Origin: UBA2031 sp037189985 | GTDB lineage: Bacteria; Pseudomonadota; Gammaproteobacteria; Pseudomonadales; Moraxellaceae | Assembly (NCBI GenBank): GCA_037189985.1 | Contig: JBBCJX010000031.1 | Span: 124,001 to 188,000 of the forward strand | Length of the DNA: 64,000 bases | Direction of reading: 5' to 3' | Shown: in pieces, positions 1 through 9,703 of the stretch | How positions within the stretch are numbered: the stretch's first letter is position 1 | Layout: each line of letters opens with the position of its first letter | Made by a program: the position numbers and the translations under genes | Notes under the pieces: model-generated | Told to the model about the DNA's origin: nothing | The model's database searches: none | Seen by the model: only the letters and a program-made list of their open reading frames with translations

Positions 1-1355
1 CCATCGCGCAAGAGTTCATCGCTGAATGCTGTGGCAACCACCTTGCTGTCTGCGGCAAGACCGACCGTGTCACCTTCCTGAGTAAAGGGCATGGTATTCA
101 GGATGGGGCGACCGAATTTTTCGGCAGGCTCTTTCAGGTCAGCTGATTCGTATACCGCTGCATCCAGCTTGTCGACCTGCTCGGCAAAAAGCTCATCGGC
201 AGCAGACTCACGAGCCTCGCTCAGCAACTGCGGACGCAGAGCGGCATAGTCCAGCGCATCAGGCTTTTGCACAGCATTGAGCTTGATGAGGTGATAGCCG
301 TACTGGGTCTTTACCGGAGCCGAAATCTCGCCGGCCTTGAGATCAAACAACACTTTTTCAAACTCGGGAACAAACTGGCCACGACCGGCATAGCCAAGGT
401 CGCCACCGGTTGCCACGGAGCCCGGGTCCTGCGAGAACTCCTTGGCCAGCGCAGCAAAGTCTTCACCGGCACGGGCACGCTTTTCGATGTCCTGCACTTT
501 CTTGAGGGCGTCCGCGTCCTTGGTCTTGGCGTCCACGGTAATCAGGATATGCTGGGCTTGGCGCTGCTCGTTGGCTGCGTTGGCTTTCACCTTTTCCTCA
601 AAGCGCTCCTTAAGATCATCCTCGCTGGGCGTAGCGGCCGCCAGGAAATCGTCACGCTTGAGGGAAATGTATTCCAGCGCCACCGTTTCGCGAGTAGTAA
701 AGCGGGCAGGATTGGCTTCGTAGAACTTCTTCACCTCGTCATCACTGACGGTGATGCCTGCCAGATAACGGGCAGCAGGCACGATGGCGATGTGCACGTC
801 ACGGCGCTGGTTATCAAGGATGGACAGGCGCTCTACTTCATTGCTGGTGACAAAGCCACTCTGGCTCAGGCCGGCAATCAGCAGCGAATAAGACAACTCC
901 CGCTTGGCTTTGGCCGGATAGGCTACCGGGTTTTCGCCATTCTGGCGCAGGACCTGCTCATACCGCTCCTGACTGAATCTCCCGTTTTCCTGAAAAGCAG
1001 GGACTTCGCGGATCAGCTTGTAGACCGTGGCATCTGATACGAGATAGCCATCCTTGCTGGCCTGCTGCACCAGCAATTCGCGACTGATGATGCCACCAAG
1101 GACATCTTTGCGCAGGCGGGTCATGTCGAGGCTGGACGGGTCGGCATTTTCCTGGGCCAGCAACTGCTGGCGCTGGCGCTCAACCAGTTCATCCACCTGC
1201 GGCTGCAGTATTTCTGTGCCGTTCACCTTGGCGGCAACATCCTTGCCGCCCCCTGCGAAATACATTTCCACACCGGTCACTGCGAGCAGCAGTACGATCA
1301 GTGCCAGAATGGATTTGCCAAGCCACCCTTTCACCATCTCACGAAAGGCTTGCAT
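1..1355 (-). CDS. ppiD: Peptidyl-prolyl cis-trans isomerase D, C-terminus cut by the window edge
   Basis: Periplasmic folding chaperone anchored in the inner membrane, acting on newly exported outer-membrane proteins. About 451 residues are visible. The N-terminus has a short cytoplasmic stretch (MQAFREMVKGWLGK), one membrane anchor at about residues 15-33, then a SurA-like N-terminal region. A parvulin domain follows at about residues 265-360, with the family signatures QHILI and GGDLGYAGRGQFVPEFE. The start is the ATG at 1355, which gives the expected signal-anchor. The remainder lies beyond base 1. It is the last gene of the lon-hupB-ppiD group and a terminator separates it from hupB. Identity is confident from domain order and synteny. 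Confidence 0.93.
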   Translation of the reverse strand, partial: MQAFREMVKGWLGKSILALIVLLLAVTGVEMYFAGGGKDVAAKVNGTEILQPQVDELVERQRQQLLAQENADPSSLDMTRLRKDVLGGIISRELLVQQASKDGYLVSDATVYKLIREVPAFQENGRFSQERYEQVLRQNGENPVAYPAKAKRELSYSLLIAGLSQSGFVTSNEVERLSILDNQRRDVHIAIVPAARYLAGITVSDDEVKKFYEANPARFTTRETVALEYISLKRDDFLAAATPSEDDLKERFEEKVKANAANEQRQAQHILITVDAKTKDADALKKVQDIEKRARAGEDFAALAKEFSQDPGSVATGGDLGYAGRGQFVPEFEKVLFDLKAGEISAPVKTQYGYHLIKLNAVQKPDALDYAALRPQLLSEARESAADELFAEQVDKLDAAVYESADLKEPAEKFGRPILNTMPFTQEGDTVGLAADSKVVATAFSDELLRD

Positions 1356-1381
1356 CCCGATTCCCCATCTACAAAACCGAC

Positions 1382-1410
1382 AAAAAAAAGCGCGCCCGCA
1401 ATGGGCGCGC
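1382..1410 (-). terminator. Rho-independent terminator downstream of hupB
   Basis: An 8-bp perfect GC stem (GCGCGCCC/GGGCGCGC, loop of 5) is followed on the minus strand by eight T. It sits between the hupB stop and the ppiD start, so hupB is probably transcribed mainly as a single gene. Confidence 0.85.
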
Positions 1411-1452
1411 CGGTATTCTCAACTGTTATCGCACGAGAGCCGACAACAAGAA

Positions 1453-1725
1453 TCAGTTCACCGCATCCTTGAGGCCCTTGCCAGCCTTGAAGCCGGGAAC
1501 CTTGGAAGCAGCAATCTGGATTTCCTTGCCGGTCTGCGGGTTGCGACCGGTACGGGCAGCGCGCTCTTTCACGAGGAAAGTGCCAAAGCCGACCAGAGTT
1601 ACCTGATCACCGGCCTTGAGCGCATTGGTAATGGCATCCACAGCCGCATCAAGTGCGCGACCGGCATCAGCCTTGGTGATGTCTGCGCTGGCAGCGATGG
1701 CATCAATGAGTTCGGATTTGTTCAC
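1453..1725 (-). CDS. hupB: DNA-binding protein HU-beta
   Basis: Small histone-like nucleoid protein that bends and compacts DNA as a dimer. At 90 residues it has the standard family length. It contains the HU signature region GFGTFLVKERAARTGRNPQT, which forms the DNA-embracing beta arm, and the usual C-terminal KVPGFKAGKGLKDAVN. The start is a GTG preceded by AAAAGGGG eight bases upstream. A strong sigma70 promoter lies about 120 bases upstream and a terminator directly follows. Its position between lon and ppiD is the conserved gammaproteobacterial arrangement. Confidence 0.97.
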   Translation of the reverse strand: MNKSELIDAIAASADITKADAGRALDAAVDAITNALKAGDQVTLVGFGTFLVKERAARTGRNPQTGKEIQIAASKVPGFKAGKGLKDAVN

Positions 1726-1843
1726 GTCAATCCCCTTTTATAGGATCCATTTTCTAGAGAGAGGTCGTTTCTACACGGCTACTACACGCCTTCTACGCGG
1801 AAGACGCGGAGTGCAAATGGGCGTACCGCAAAACGAGACGGCC

Positions 1844-1872
1844 TTTATAACAACCGACCCCGGGAGGGTCAA
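1844..1872 (-). promoter_or_regulatory. Sigma70 promoter of hupB
   Basis: On the minus strand TTGACC and TATAAA are separated by exactly 17 bases, a near-consensus housekeeping promoter pointing at hupB. The -35 box directly abuts the hairpin at 1871-1900. Confidence 0.8.
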
Positions 1873-1900
1873 GCCGGGAAACCCGCTGTTTTCCCGGCTT
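1871..1900. terminator. Hairpin between lon and hupB, possible lon terminator
   Basis: An 11-bp perfect inverted repeat (AAGCCGGGAAA/TTTCCCGGCTT, 8-base loop) lies just after the lon stop. On the minus strand only two T follow the stem before the hupB -35 box begins. The plus strand carries a five-T run. It may end or slow lon transcription before the hupB promoter, but it is a weak intrinsic terminator in that direction. Confidence 0.5.
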
Positions 1901-1930
1901 TTTCCTGCCGTATTCGACGCTTTGTAATTG

Positions 1931-4348
<2,418 letters not shown>

Positions 4349-4455
4349 GCAGGAGTCCTCTCGGCGGCGTGACCGGCCAGATACCGATCACGGGAATGCC
4401 TAATGTTTGAGGGATGCTCCCTGCAAAAACAAGGGCAAGCGGCCAAAAAGGCATG

Positions 4456-4481
4456 AAAAAAGGGCCAGAAGGCCCTTTTTT
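4456..4481. terminator. Terminator between clpX and lon
   Basis: A symmetric hairpin: GGGCC, a four-base AGAA loop and GGCCC, flanked by six A on one side and six T on the other, so it can work in both directions. It lies just past the clpX stop and insulates lon from clpX read-through. Confidence 0.8.
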
Positions 4482-4492
4482 CAACACCATTC

Positions 4493-5791
4493 CTATTCAG
4501 GCATGGCCTTTGGTGGTGCGACCACCTCAGGGTTCTCGTAGATCAACAGGGGTTCAGCCTCTCCAGCAATGGCCTTTTCATCCACCACCACCTTGGAGAC
4601 GTTTTCCTGCGACGGCAGGTCATACATGGTGCCCAGCAACACGCTCTCGAGGATGGAGCGCAGGCCACGGGCCCCTGTCTTGCGCTCCATGGCCCGGCGA
4701 GCGACGGCGCGCAGGGCATCGTTACGGAACTCCAGATCAACGCCCTCCATGCTGAAGAGCTTCTGGTATTGCTTGGTCAGGGCATTGCGTGGCTCGGTGA
4801 GGATCTGCATAAGGGCATCCTCTGCCAGCTCACCCAACGTCGCGATCACCGGCAAGCGACCGACAAACTCCGGAATAAGGCCGAACTTGATCAGGTCCTC
4901 TGGCTCCACTTCGTGGAAAACCTCACCCAGGCTCTTGCCGTCATCCTTGCTCTTCACGGTGGCATTGAAACCGATGCCACCCTGCTCCGAGCGGTTGCGG
5001 ATGACTTTATCTAGGCCCGCAAAAGCACCACCACAAATAAAGAGGATGTTGGAGGTATCTACCTGCAGGAACTCTTGCTGGGGATGCTTGCGCCCACCCT
5101 GCGGCGGCACCGAGGCCACCGTACCTTCGATCAGCTTGAGCAGTGCCTGCTGCACGCCCTCACCCGACACGTCACGGGTAATGGAGGGGTTGTCGCTCTT
5201 GCGCGAAATCTTGTCGATCTCGTCAATGTAGACAATACCCGTCTGCGCCTTCTCCACATCGTAGTCGCACTTCTGCAGCAACTTCTGGATGATGTTTTCC
5301 ACATCCTCGCCGACATAACCGGCTTCGGTTAGCGTGGTGGCATCAGCAATGGTGAAAGGCACATTGAGCAGGCGCGCCAGTGTTTCGGCGAGCAGGGTTT
5401 TGCCGGAACCGGTGGGGCCGATCAACAGAATGTTGCTCTTGCTGAGCTCGACCTCGGGTCCGTACTTGCCGCCCACTGACTTCTTCATGCCGGCGCGAAG
5501 GCGCTTGTAGTGGTTGTACACAGCAACCGCCAGCACTTTCTTGGCCTTTTCCTGGCCAATCACATATTCATCCAGCGTGGTCTTGATCTCGTGAGGGACA
5601 GGCAGGCGGTCGCCGTCCTTGTCCGCTCCCTCTTCCGGCATCTCCTCGCGGATGATGTCGTTGCAGAGGTCAACACATTCGTTGCATATGAATACCGAAG
5701 GACCGGCGATGAGCTTGGTTACCTCGTGCTGGCTCTTGCCGCAGAAGGAGCAGAAAAGCAGTTTGCCATCGCCCTTGCGTTCATCGGTCAT
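4493..5791 (-). CDS. clpX: ATP-dependent Clp protease ATP-binding subunit ClpX
   Basis: AAA+ unfoldase that feeds substrates into the ClpP peptidase. At 432 residues it is typical for the family. The N-terminal zinc-binding domain has four cysteines (C14, C17, C36, C39). Walker A GPTGSGKT is at about 124-131, Walker B is VYIDEIDK, and the ClpP-docking loop IGF is in GGIGFNATV. The start ATG is preceded by GAGGTGG. It lies 45 bases after clpP on the same strand, and the tig-clpP-clpX-lon order is the classical one. Confidence 0.98.
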   Translation of the reverse strand: MTDERKGDGKLLFCSFCGKSQHEVTKLIAGPSVFICNECVDLCNDIIREEMPEEGADKDGDRLPVPHEIKTTLDEYVIGQEKAKKVLAVAVYNHYKRLRAGMKKSVGGKYGPEVELSKSNILLIGPTGSGKTLLAETLARLLNVPFTIADATTLTEAGYVGEDVENIIQKLLQKCDYDVEKAQTGIVYIDEIDKISRKSDNPSITRDVSGEGVQQALLKLIEGTVASVPPQGGRKHPQQEFLQVDTSNILFICGGAFAGLDKVIRNRSEQGGIGFNATVKSKDDGKSLGEVFHEVEPEDLIKFGLIPEFVGRLPVIATLGELAEDALMQILTEPRNALTKQYQKLFSMEGVDLEFRNDALRAVARRAMERKTGARGLRSILESVLLGTMYDLPSQENVSKVVVDEKAIAGEAEPLLIYENPEVVAPPKAMPE

Positions 5792-5836
5792 CTTGAAACC
5801 ACCTCGTTACAGTAAATCGCTTTTTTCAGCACTGTC

Positions 5837-6472
5837 TCAGACACGCTTCTCGATCACGGCATCAATCAGTCCATAGGCCTGGGCATCAGCGGCGCTCAGG
5901 AAGTTGTCGCGATCAGTATCCTTCTCGATACGCTCAAGAGGCTGGCCAGTATGAAAGGCAAGCAGCGTGTTGAGTTGATCCTTGATCTTGAGAATTTCCT
6001 TGGCATGGATGGCGATATCCGAGGCCTGGCCCTGGAAGCCGCCCAGTGGCTGGTGAATCATCACGCGGGAATTTGGCAGGGCCATGCGCTTGCCCTTCTC
6101 GCCAGCAGCCAACAGGAAGGCTCCCATGGAGGCTGCCTGACCAATGCAGGTCGTGGTGATGTTTGGCTTTACGAACTGCATGGTGTCGTAGATGGACATG
6201 CCGGCCGTGACAGAACCGCCCGGTGAGTTTATATAGATGTGGATGTCCTTGTCAGGGTTCTCAGACTCAAGGAAGAGCAACTGGGCAACCACCAGATTGG
6301 CCATCTGGTCCTCAATAGGGCCGACGATGAAAATCAGGCGCTCCTTGAGCAGACGGGAATAGATGTCGAAAGCACGTTCGCCACGGGCGGACTGCTCTAC
6401 CACCATGGGGACGAGACCCAGGTTGCTGGGGGACGGCACGAGGCCGGCAAAGGGATTCAGATGATTGTTCAT
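5837..6472 (-). CDS. clpP: ATP-dependent Clp protease proteolytic subunit ClpP
   Basis: Self-compartmentalised serine peptidase of the ClpXP machine. I chose the ATG at 6472 (MNNHLNPFAG), which has AAGGA seven bases upstream and gives 211 residues. The frame stays open for 36 further residues upstream, but that extension is proline- and arginine-rich and unlike the family. Catalytic Ser115 lies in GQAASMGAF and His140 in MIHQPLGG; an aspartate near 189 completes the triad. A possible weak promoter (TTGACC, 17 bases, GACACT) lies at 6552-6580, after the tig hairpin. Confidence 0.97.
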   Translation of the reverse strand: MNNHLNPFAGLVPSPSNLGLVPMVVEQSARGERAFDIYSRLLKERLIFIVGPIEDQMANLVVAQLLFLESENPDKDIHIYINSPGGSVTAGMSIYDTMQFVKPNITTTCIGQAASMGAFLLAAGEKGKRMALPNSRVMIHQPLGGFQGQASDIAIHAKEILKIKDQLNTLLAFHTGQPLERIEKDTDRDNFLSAADAQAYGLIDAVIEKRV

Positions 6473-6592
6473 GCTGGGTCCTTGGACTGCTGGTCTGACG
6501 GGCCCGGGGTCTCTGGCAGGTGCGCCACCCGGGGGAACGAAAGCTGCTGGCAGTGTCCGGGACTGGCGGGCCGGGGTCAAGGGAAGCCCCGT

Positions 6593-6635
6593 AAAAAGTC
6601 CTGCCCCGGCGGGGTTGAAACCCTTGCCGGGGCAG
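6593..6635 (-). terminator. Terminator downstream of tig
   Basis: A 10-bp stem (CTGCCCCGGC/GCCGGGGCAG, 15-base loop) is followed on the minus strand by GAC and five T. It lies just after the tig stop, so clpP and clpX are probably also transcribed from a promoter between tig and clpP. Confidence 0.6.
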
Positions 6636-6648
6636 CATTTCAGCGGGC

Positions 6649-7956
6649 TTACGCCTGTTGCGGGCGCAGCACTTCTTCGTAGCCAACCGGGGTGTCGATG
6701 ACCTGGGCTTCGGAAATGATCTTGTCCACCACCTGGTCTTCCAGCACCACAGCCTCGACCTGCTGGAGCTGTTCCTTGTTGCCGTAATACCAGCTCACCA
6801 CTTCATCCGGAGTTTCATAGCTCTCGGCGATCTCTTCGATGAGAGTACGCACACGGTTCTCGTCCACACGCAGGTCGGAAGTCTTGATGATTTCGCCAAT
6901 CAGGAGGCCCAGGGTCACAGAACGCTTGGCCTGCTCGGCAAAGAGCTCGTCCGGCAGCATGTCCGGATTCACGTTCTTGGCATTGCCGCCGAACTGCTTG
7001 AGCATGTTCTGGCGCAGCCGGCCGATTTCATTGGTGACCAGAGCCTTGGGTACATCCAGCTGATGGGCAGACAGCAGGCCTTCCAGCGCCTGGTTCTTGG
7101 TCTTGTTCTTGATGGCCTGCTTGAGTTCGCGCTGCATGTTCTTGCGCACGTCCTCACGAAACTTGTCCTGACCGCCATCGGCAACACCAAAGGCCTTGAT
7201 GAACTCTTCGTTCACTTCAGGCAGCACCGGTGTCTGTACCTTGTTGACCTTGACCTTGAAAACGGCAGCCTTGCTGCGCAGCGCTTCGGCCTGGTAGTCC
7301 GCCGGGAAAGTCACGTTCAGGTCACGCTCTTCGCCTGCCTTTACACCGACCAGACCATCTTCAAAACCGGGAATCATGCGCTTGGAACCCAGCACCAAGC
7401 TGAAACCCTTGGCAGAGCCGCCTTCAAAAGCCTCGCCGTCCACTGAACCGTCAAAGTCCAGGTCCAGACGATCACCATCTTTTGCAGCATCGGCTGTATC
7501 CGTCCAGCTGGCACGCTGGCGACGCAGCGTGTCTATCATCTTTTCCACATCGGCATCCGACACGTCGGCCACAGGACGCTCGATCTTCACACCAGCCAGG
7601 CTAGCCAGCTTCACTTCGGGATAGACCTCGAAACTGGCCACGAAGGCCACATCATCAAAGCCTTCATCCTTGACGGACTCGATGGTGGGAAAGCCGGCCG
7701 GGTTCAGCTTTTCCTGGGTCACGGCTTCATAGAAGGAATCACGGATCAGGTCACCCAAGGCTTCCTGACGGATGCTGGCGCCGAAACGCTTGCGGACCAC
7801 GGCCAGCGGCACCTTGCCCGGACGGAAGCCGTCCATACGCACGGTGCGTGCAGCCTTGTTGATACGCTCGTTGACTTCACTGTCGACACGGGCGGCCGGC
7901 ACGGTGATGGTCATGCGGCGCTCAAGGCCGGTGGTCGTTTCAATGGAAACTTGCAT
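6649..7956 (-). CDS. tig: Trigger factor
   Basis: Ribosome-bound chaperone and prolyl isomerase that meets nascent chains at the exit tunnel. It is 435 residues long, as usual. The N-terminal ribosome-binding domain carries the signature GFRPGKVP near residues 43-51. An FKBP-type isomerase domain follows (about 150-245, GDRLDLDFDGSVDGEAFEGG), then the helical C-terminal cradle. The start ATG has AGAGGA upstream. Upstream at 8009-8014 is a perfect TATAAT. It sits next to clpP as in most gammaproteobacteria. Confidence 0.97.
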   Translation of the reverse strand: MQVSIETTTGLERRMTITVPAARVDSEVNERINKAARTVRMDGFRPGKVPLAVVRKRFGASIRQEALGDLIRDSFYEAVTQEKLNPAGFPTIESVKDEGFDDVAFVASFEVYPEVKLASLAGVKIERPVADVSDADVEKMIDTLRRQRASWTDTADAAKDGDRLDLDFDGSVDGEAFEGGSAKGFSLVLGSKRMIPGFEDGLVGVKAGEERDLNVTFPADYQAEALRSKAAVFKVKVNKVQTPVLPEVNEEFIKAFGVADGGQDKFREDVRKNMQRELKQAIKNKTKNQALEGLLSAHQLDVPKALVTNEIGRLRQNMLKQFGGNAKNVNPDMLPDELFAEQAKRSVTLGLLIGEIIKTSDLRVDENRVRTLIEEIAESYETPDEVVSWYYGNKEQLQQVEAVVLEDQVVDKIISEAQVIDTPVGYEEVLRPQQA

Positions 7957-8008
7957 AGCATCCTCTACATGGAGTCAGACAGCCCGGTGGGCCTGCGAAA
8001 GGACGGGG

Positions 8009-8014
8009 ATTATA
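8009..8014 (-). promoter_or_regulatory. Probable -10 box of the tig promoter
   Basis: A perfect TATAAT on the minus strand lies about 50 bases before the tig start. No good -35 hexamer is visible at 16-18 bases, so the assignment rests on the -10 box and its position. Confidence 0.45.
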
Positions 8015-8074
8015 AAGAATGAGAGACGGAAGGAAAGCCCGGCGAAAGCACGGGAAAGCCATTGTAAAACGGCA

Positions 8075-8108
8075 ATAAAAAAGGCGTCTTTTCAGACGCC
8101 TTTTTTAT
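8075..8108 (-). terminator. Terminator of the tRNA operon
   Basis: A 7-bp stem (GGCGTCT/AGACGCC) is flanked by long A and T runs on both sides, giving a strong and bidirectional terminator about 12 bases beyond the tRNA-Lys 3' end. Confidence 0.85.
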
Positions 8109-8120
8109 TTGAACCGAGTT

Positions 8121-8196
8121 TGGTGGGTCGTGAAGGACTTGAACCTTCGACCAAGAGATTAAGAGTCTCCTGCTCTACCAACTGAGCTAACGACCC
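8121..8196 (-). tRNA. tRNA-Lys (anticodon CTT)
   Basis: A 76-base cloverleaf with encoded CCA. The acceptor stem is GGGTCGT/ACGACCC, the D-arm AGCTCAGTTGGTAGAGC, the anticodon loop CTCTTAA (anticodon CTT, reading AAG) and the T-arm GGTTCAAGTCC. It is the last gene of the four-tRNA operon. Confidence 0.95.
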
Positions 8197-8280
8197 GTTT
8201 CATGCCACCCTGCCTGCTGGCAAAGCGGCGCGAACCTTAAGGCAACATCGCTGAAAAATCAACGACTCATGCAGAAATAA

Positions 8281-8357
8281 TGGGGTGGTCGATGGGACTC
8301 GAACCCACGACGACCAGAATCACAATCTGGGACTCTACCAACTGAGCTACGACCACC
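8281..8357 (-). tRNA. tRNA-His (anticodon GTG)
   Basis: A 77-base cloverleaf with encoded CCA. The anticodon loop TTGTGAT gives anticodon GTG. An extra 5' G pairs with discriminator C73, the identity element specific to histidine tRNA, and it is genomically encoded here. Confidence 0.96.
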
Positions 8358-8382
8358 ATTACATACCGCTTCGCATGAGTCA

Positions 8383-8459
8383 TGGCGCGCCCGGCGGGAT
8401 TCGAACCCACGACCCTCGGCTTAGAAGGCCGATGCTCTATCCAACTGAGCTACGAGCGC
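8383..8459 (-). tRNA. tRNA-Arg (anticodon TCT)
   Basis: A 77-base cloverleaf with encoded CCA. The stem TCGGC/GCCGA carries loop CTTCTAA, anticodon TCT, which reads the rare AGA codon. The T-arm GGTTCGAATCC is standard. Confidence 0.95.
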
Positions 8460-8481
8460 AGGCTGACCCCTGAGGGTTAAA

Positions 8482-8558
8482 TGGTCGGGACGGTAGGATT
8501 TGAACCTACGACATTCTGCTCCCAAAGCAGACGCGCTACCGGGCTGCGCTACGCCCCG
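8482..8558 (-). tRNA. tRNA-Pro (anticodon TGG)
   Basis: A 77-base cloverleaf with encoded CCA. The acceptor stem is CGGGGCG/CGTCCCG and the anticodon loop TTTGGGA gives anticodon TGG. It is the first gene of the operon, about 40 bases downstream of the promoter. Confidence 0.95.
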
Positions 8559-8604
8559 CTCACAACAGCAACACCGTTACCGGCCTGCCTCAATGCGAGG
8601 GCGC

Positions 8605-8633
8605 ATCATACTGATGCCCCCCTGACCCGTCAA
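8605..8633 (-). promoter_or_regulatory. Promoter of the tRNA operon
   Basis: On the minus strand TTGACG and TATGAT are separated by exactly 17 bases and followed by a GC-rich discriminator (GCGCCC). Such a discriminator is typical of stable-RNA promoters under stringent (ppGpp) control. That regulation is inferred from the discriminator only. Confidence 0.85.
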
Positions 8634-8784
8634 CGCGAGAAATACGGTTTTTTCAGGGCTTTTCAGGGAGTTGTGAGGGAACTTGTGAGGTGGTTTCAGG
8701 CCACTTTGCACGTGACGGACTTGGGCGCCGGGATATGCCCATGCGACAATGAGCGCCGCCCGAAACCGACCCGAGAACCTTTTC

Positions 8785-9630
8785 ATGCCCGCCATCGTGC
8801 TCGACGGCAAGCTGCTTGCCACGAAAATCGAAGCCGACCTCTCCGCCCGCGTTGCCCGACTCCGGGAGCGCAGCGGCCGTACCCCTATCCTGGCGACCCT
8901 TCTGGTCGGTGCCGACCCCGCTTCGGCCACCTATGTAAAGATGAAAGGCAATGCCTGCCAGCGTGTAGGCATGGACTCCCTCAAGATCGAACTGCCGGCA
9001 AGCACCACCACCGAAGAACTGCTGGCGGAAATCCAGCGCCTCAATGCCAATCCGGATGTACACGGCATACTCCTCCAGCATCCGGTGCCCCACCAGATCG
9101 ACGAGCGAGCCTGCTTTGATGCCATTGCCCTGGAAAAGGACGTGGATGGCGTGACCTGCCTGGGCTTCGGCCGCATGAGCATGGGCGAAGCCGCCTACGG
9201 CTCGGCCACCCCGGCCGGCATCATGACCCTGCTCAAGGCCTACGACATCCCTCTGGCCGGCAAGCATGCCGTGGTCGTGGGCCGCAGCCCCATCCTCGGC
9301 AAGCCCATGGCACTCATGCTGCTGGGTGCTGACTGCACGGTAACCGTCTGCCACTCGCGCACGCAGGGTCTGCCGGATTTCGTCCGCCAGGCTGACATCG
9401 TGATCGGTGCTGTGGGCAAACCCGAGTTCATCAAGGGTGAATGGATCAAAGACGGCGCCGTAGTAGTAGATGCTGGCTACCACCCCGGCGGCGTGGGGGA
9501 TATCGAACTTGCAGCCATCAAGGATCGCGCAGCGGCCTGGTCACCCGTACCCGGCGGCGTCGGCCCCATGACCATCGCCACGCTGATCACACAGACCGTG
9601 GAAGCCGGCGAAAAACTGATCGTAGCCTGA
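8785..9630 (+). CDS. folD: Methylenetetrahydrofolate dehydrogenase / cyclohydrolase
   Basis: Bifunctional cytoplasmic enzyme of one-carbon metabolism that interconverts 5,10-methylene-, methenyl- and 10-formyl-tetrahydrofolate. I chose the ATG at 8785 (MPAIVLDGKLLA), which matches the family N-terminus and gives 281 residues; an in-frame ATG lies 12 codons upstream. Catalytic Tyr50 and Lys54 are in ATYVKMKG. The Rossmann NADP site is GKHAVVVGRS and the C-terminal signature is PVPGGVGPMT. The usual QLPLP and PCTP motifs read QHPVP and SATP here, a form I remember from Acinetobacter. It ends at a bidirectional terminator. Confidence 0.96.
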   Translation: MPAIVLDGKLLATKIEADLSARVARLRERSGRTPILATLLVGADPASATYVKMKGNACQRVGMDSLKIELPASTTTEELLAEIQRLNANPDVHGILLQHPVPHQIDERACFDAIALEKDVDGVTCLGFGRMSMGEAAYGSATPAGIMTLLKAYDIPLAGKHAVVVGRSPILGKPMALMLLGADCTVTVCHSRTQGLPDFVRQADIVIGAVGKPEFIKGEWIKDGAVVVDAGYHPGGVGDIELAAIKDRAAAWSPVPGGVGPMTIATLITQTVEAGEKLIVA

Positions 9631-9646
9631 GTCGAGCCTGCATCAT

Positions 9647-9676
9647 GAAAAAGCCCGCCGATTAGCGGGCTTTTTC
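9647..9676. terminator. Bidirectional terminator between folD and the convergent CNNM gene
   Basis: The stem AAGCCCGC/GCGGGCTT is flanked by A and T runs on both sides. It can end folD (plus strand) and the CNNM gene (minus strand). Confidence 0.85.
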
Positions 9677-9703
9677 ATTCCGGGCAGCAAGCCGCAACAC
9701 CGT

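Noticed and set aside
4380..4450. Heat-shock (sigma32) promoter for lon
   Set aside because: A CTTGTTT-N13-CCCTCAAA arrangement on the minus strand is too far from the CTTGAAA and CCCCAT consensus to call.
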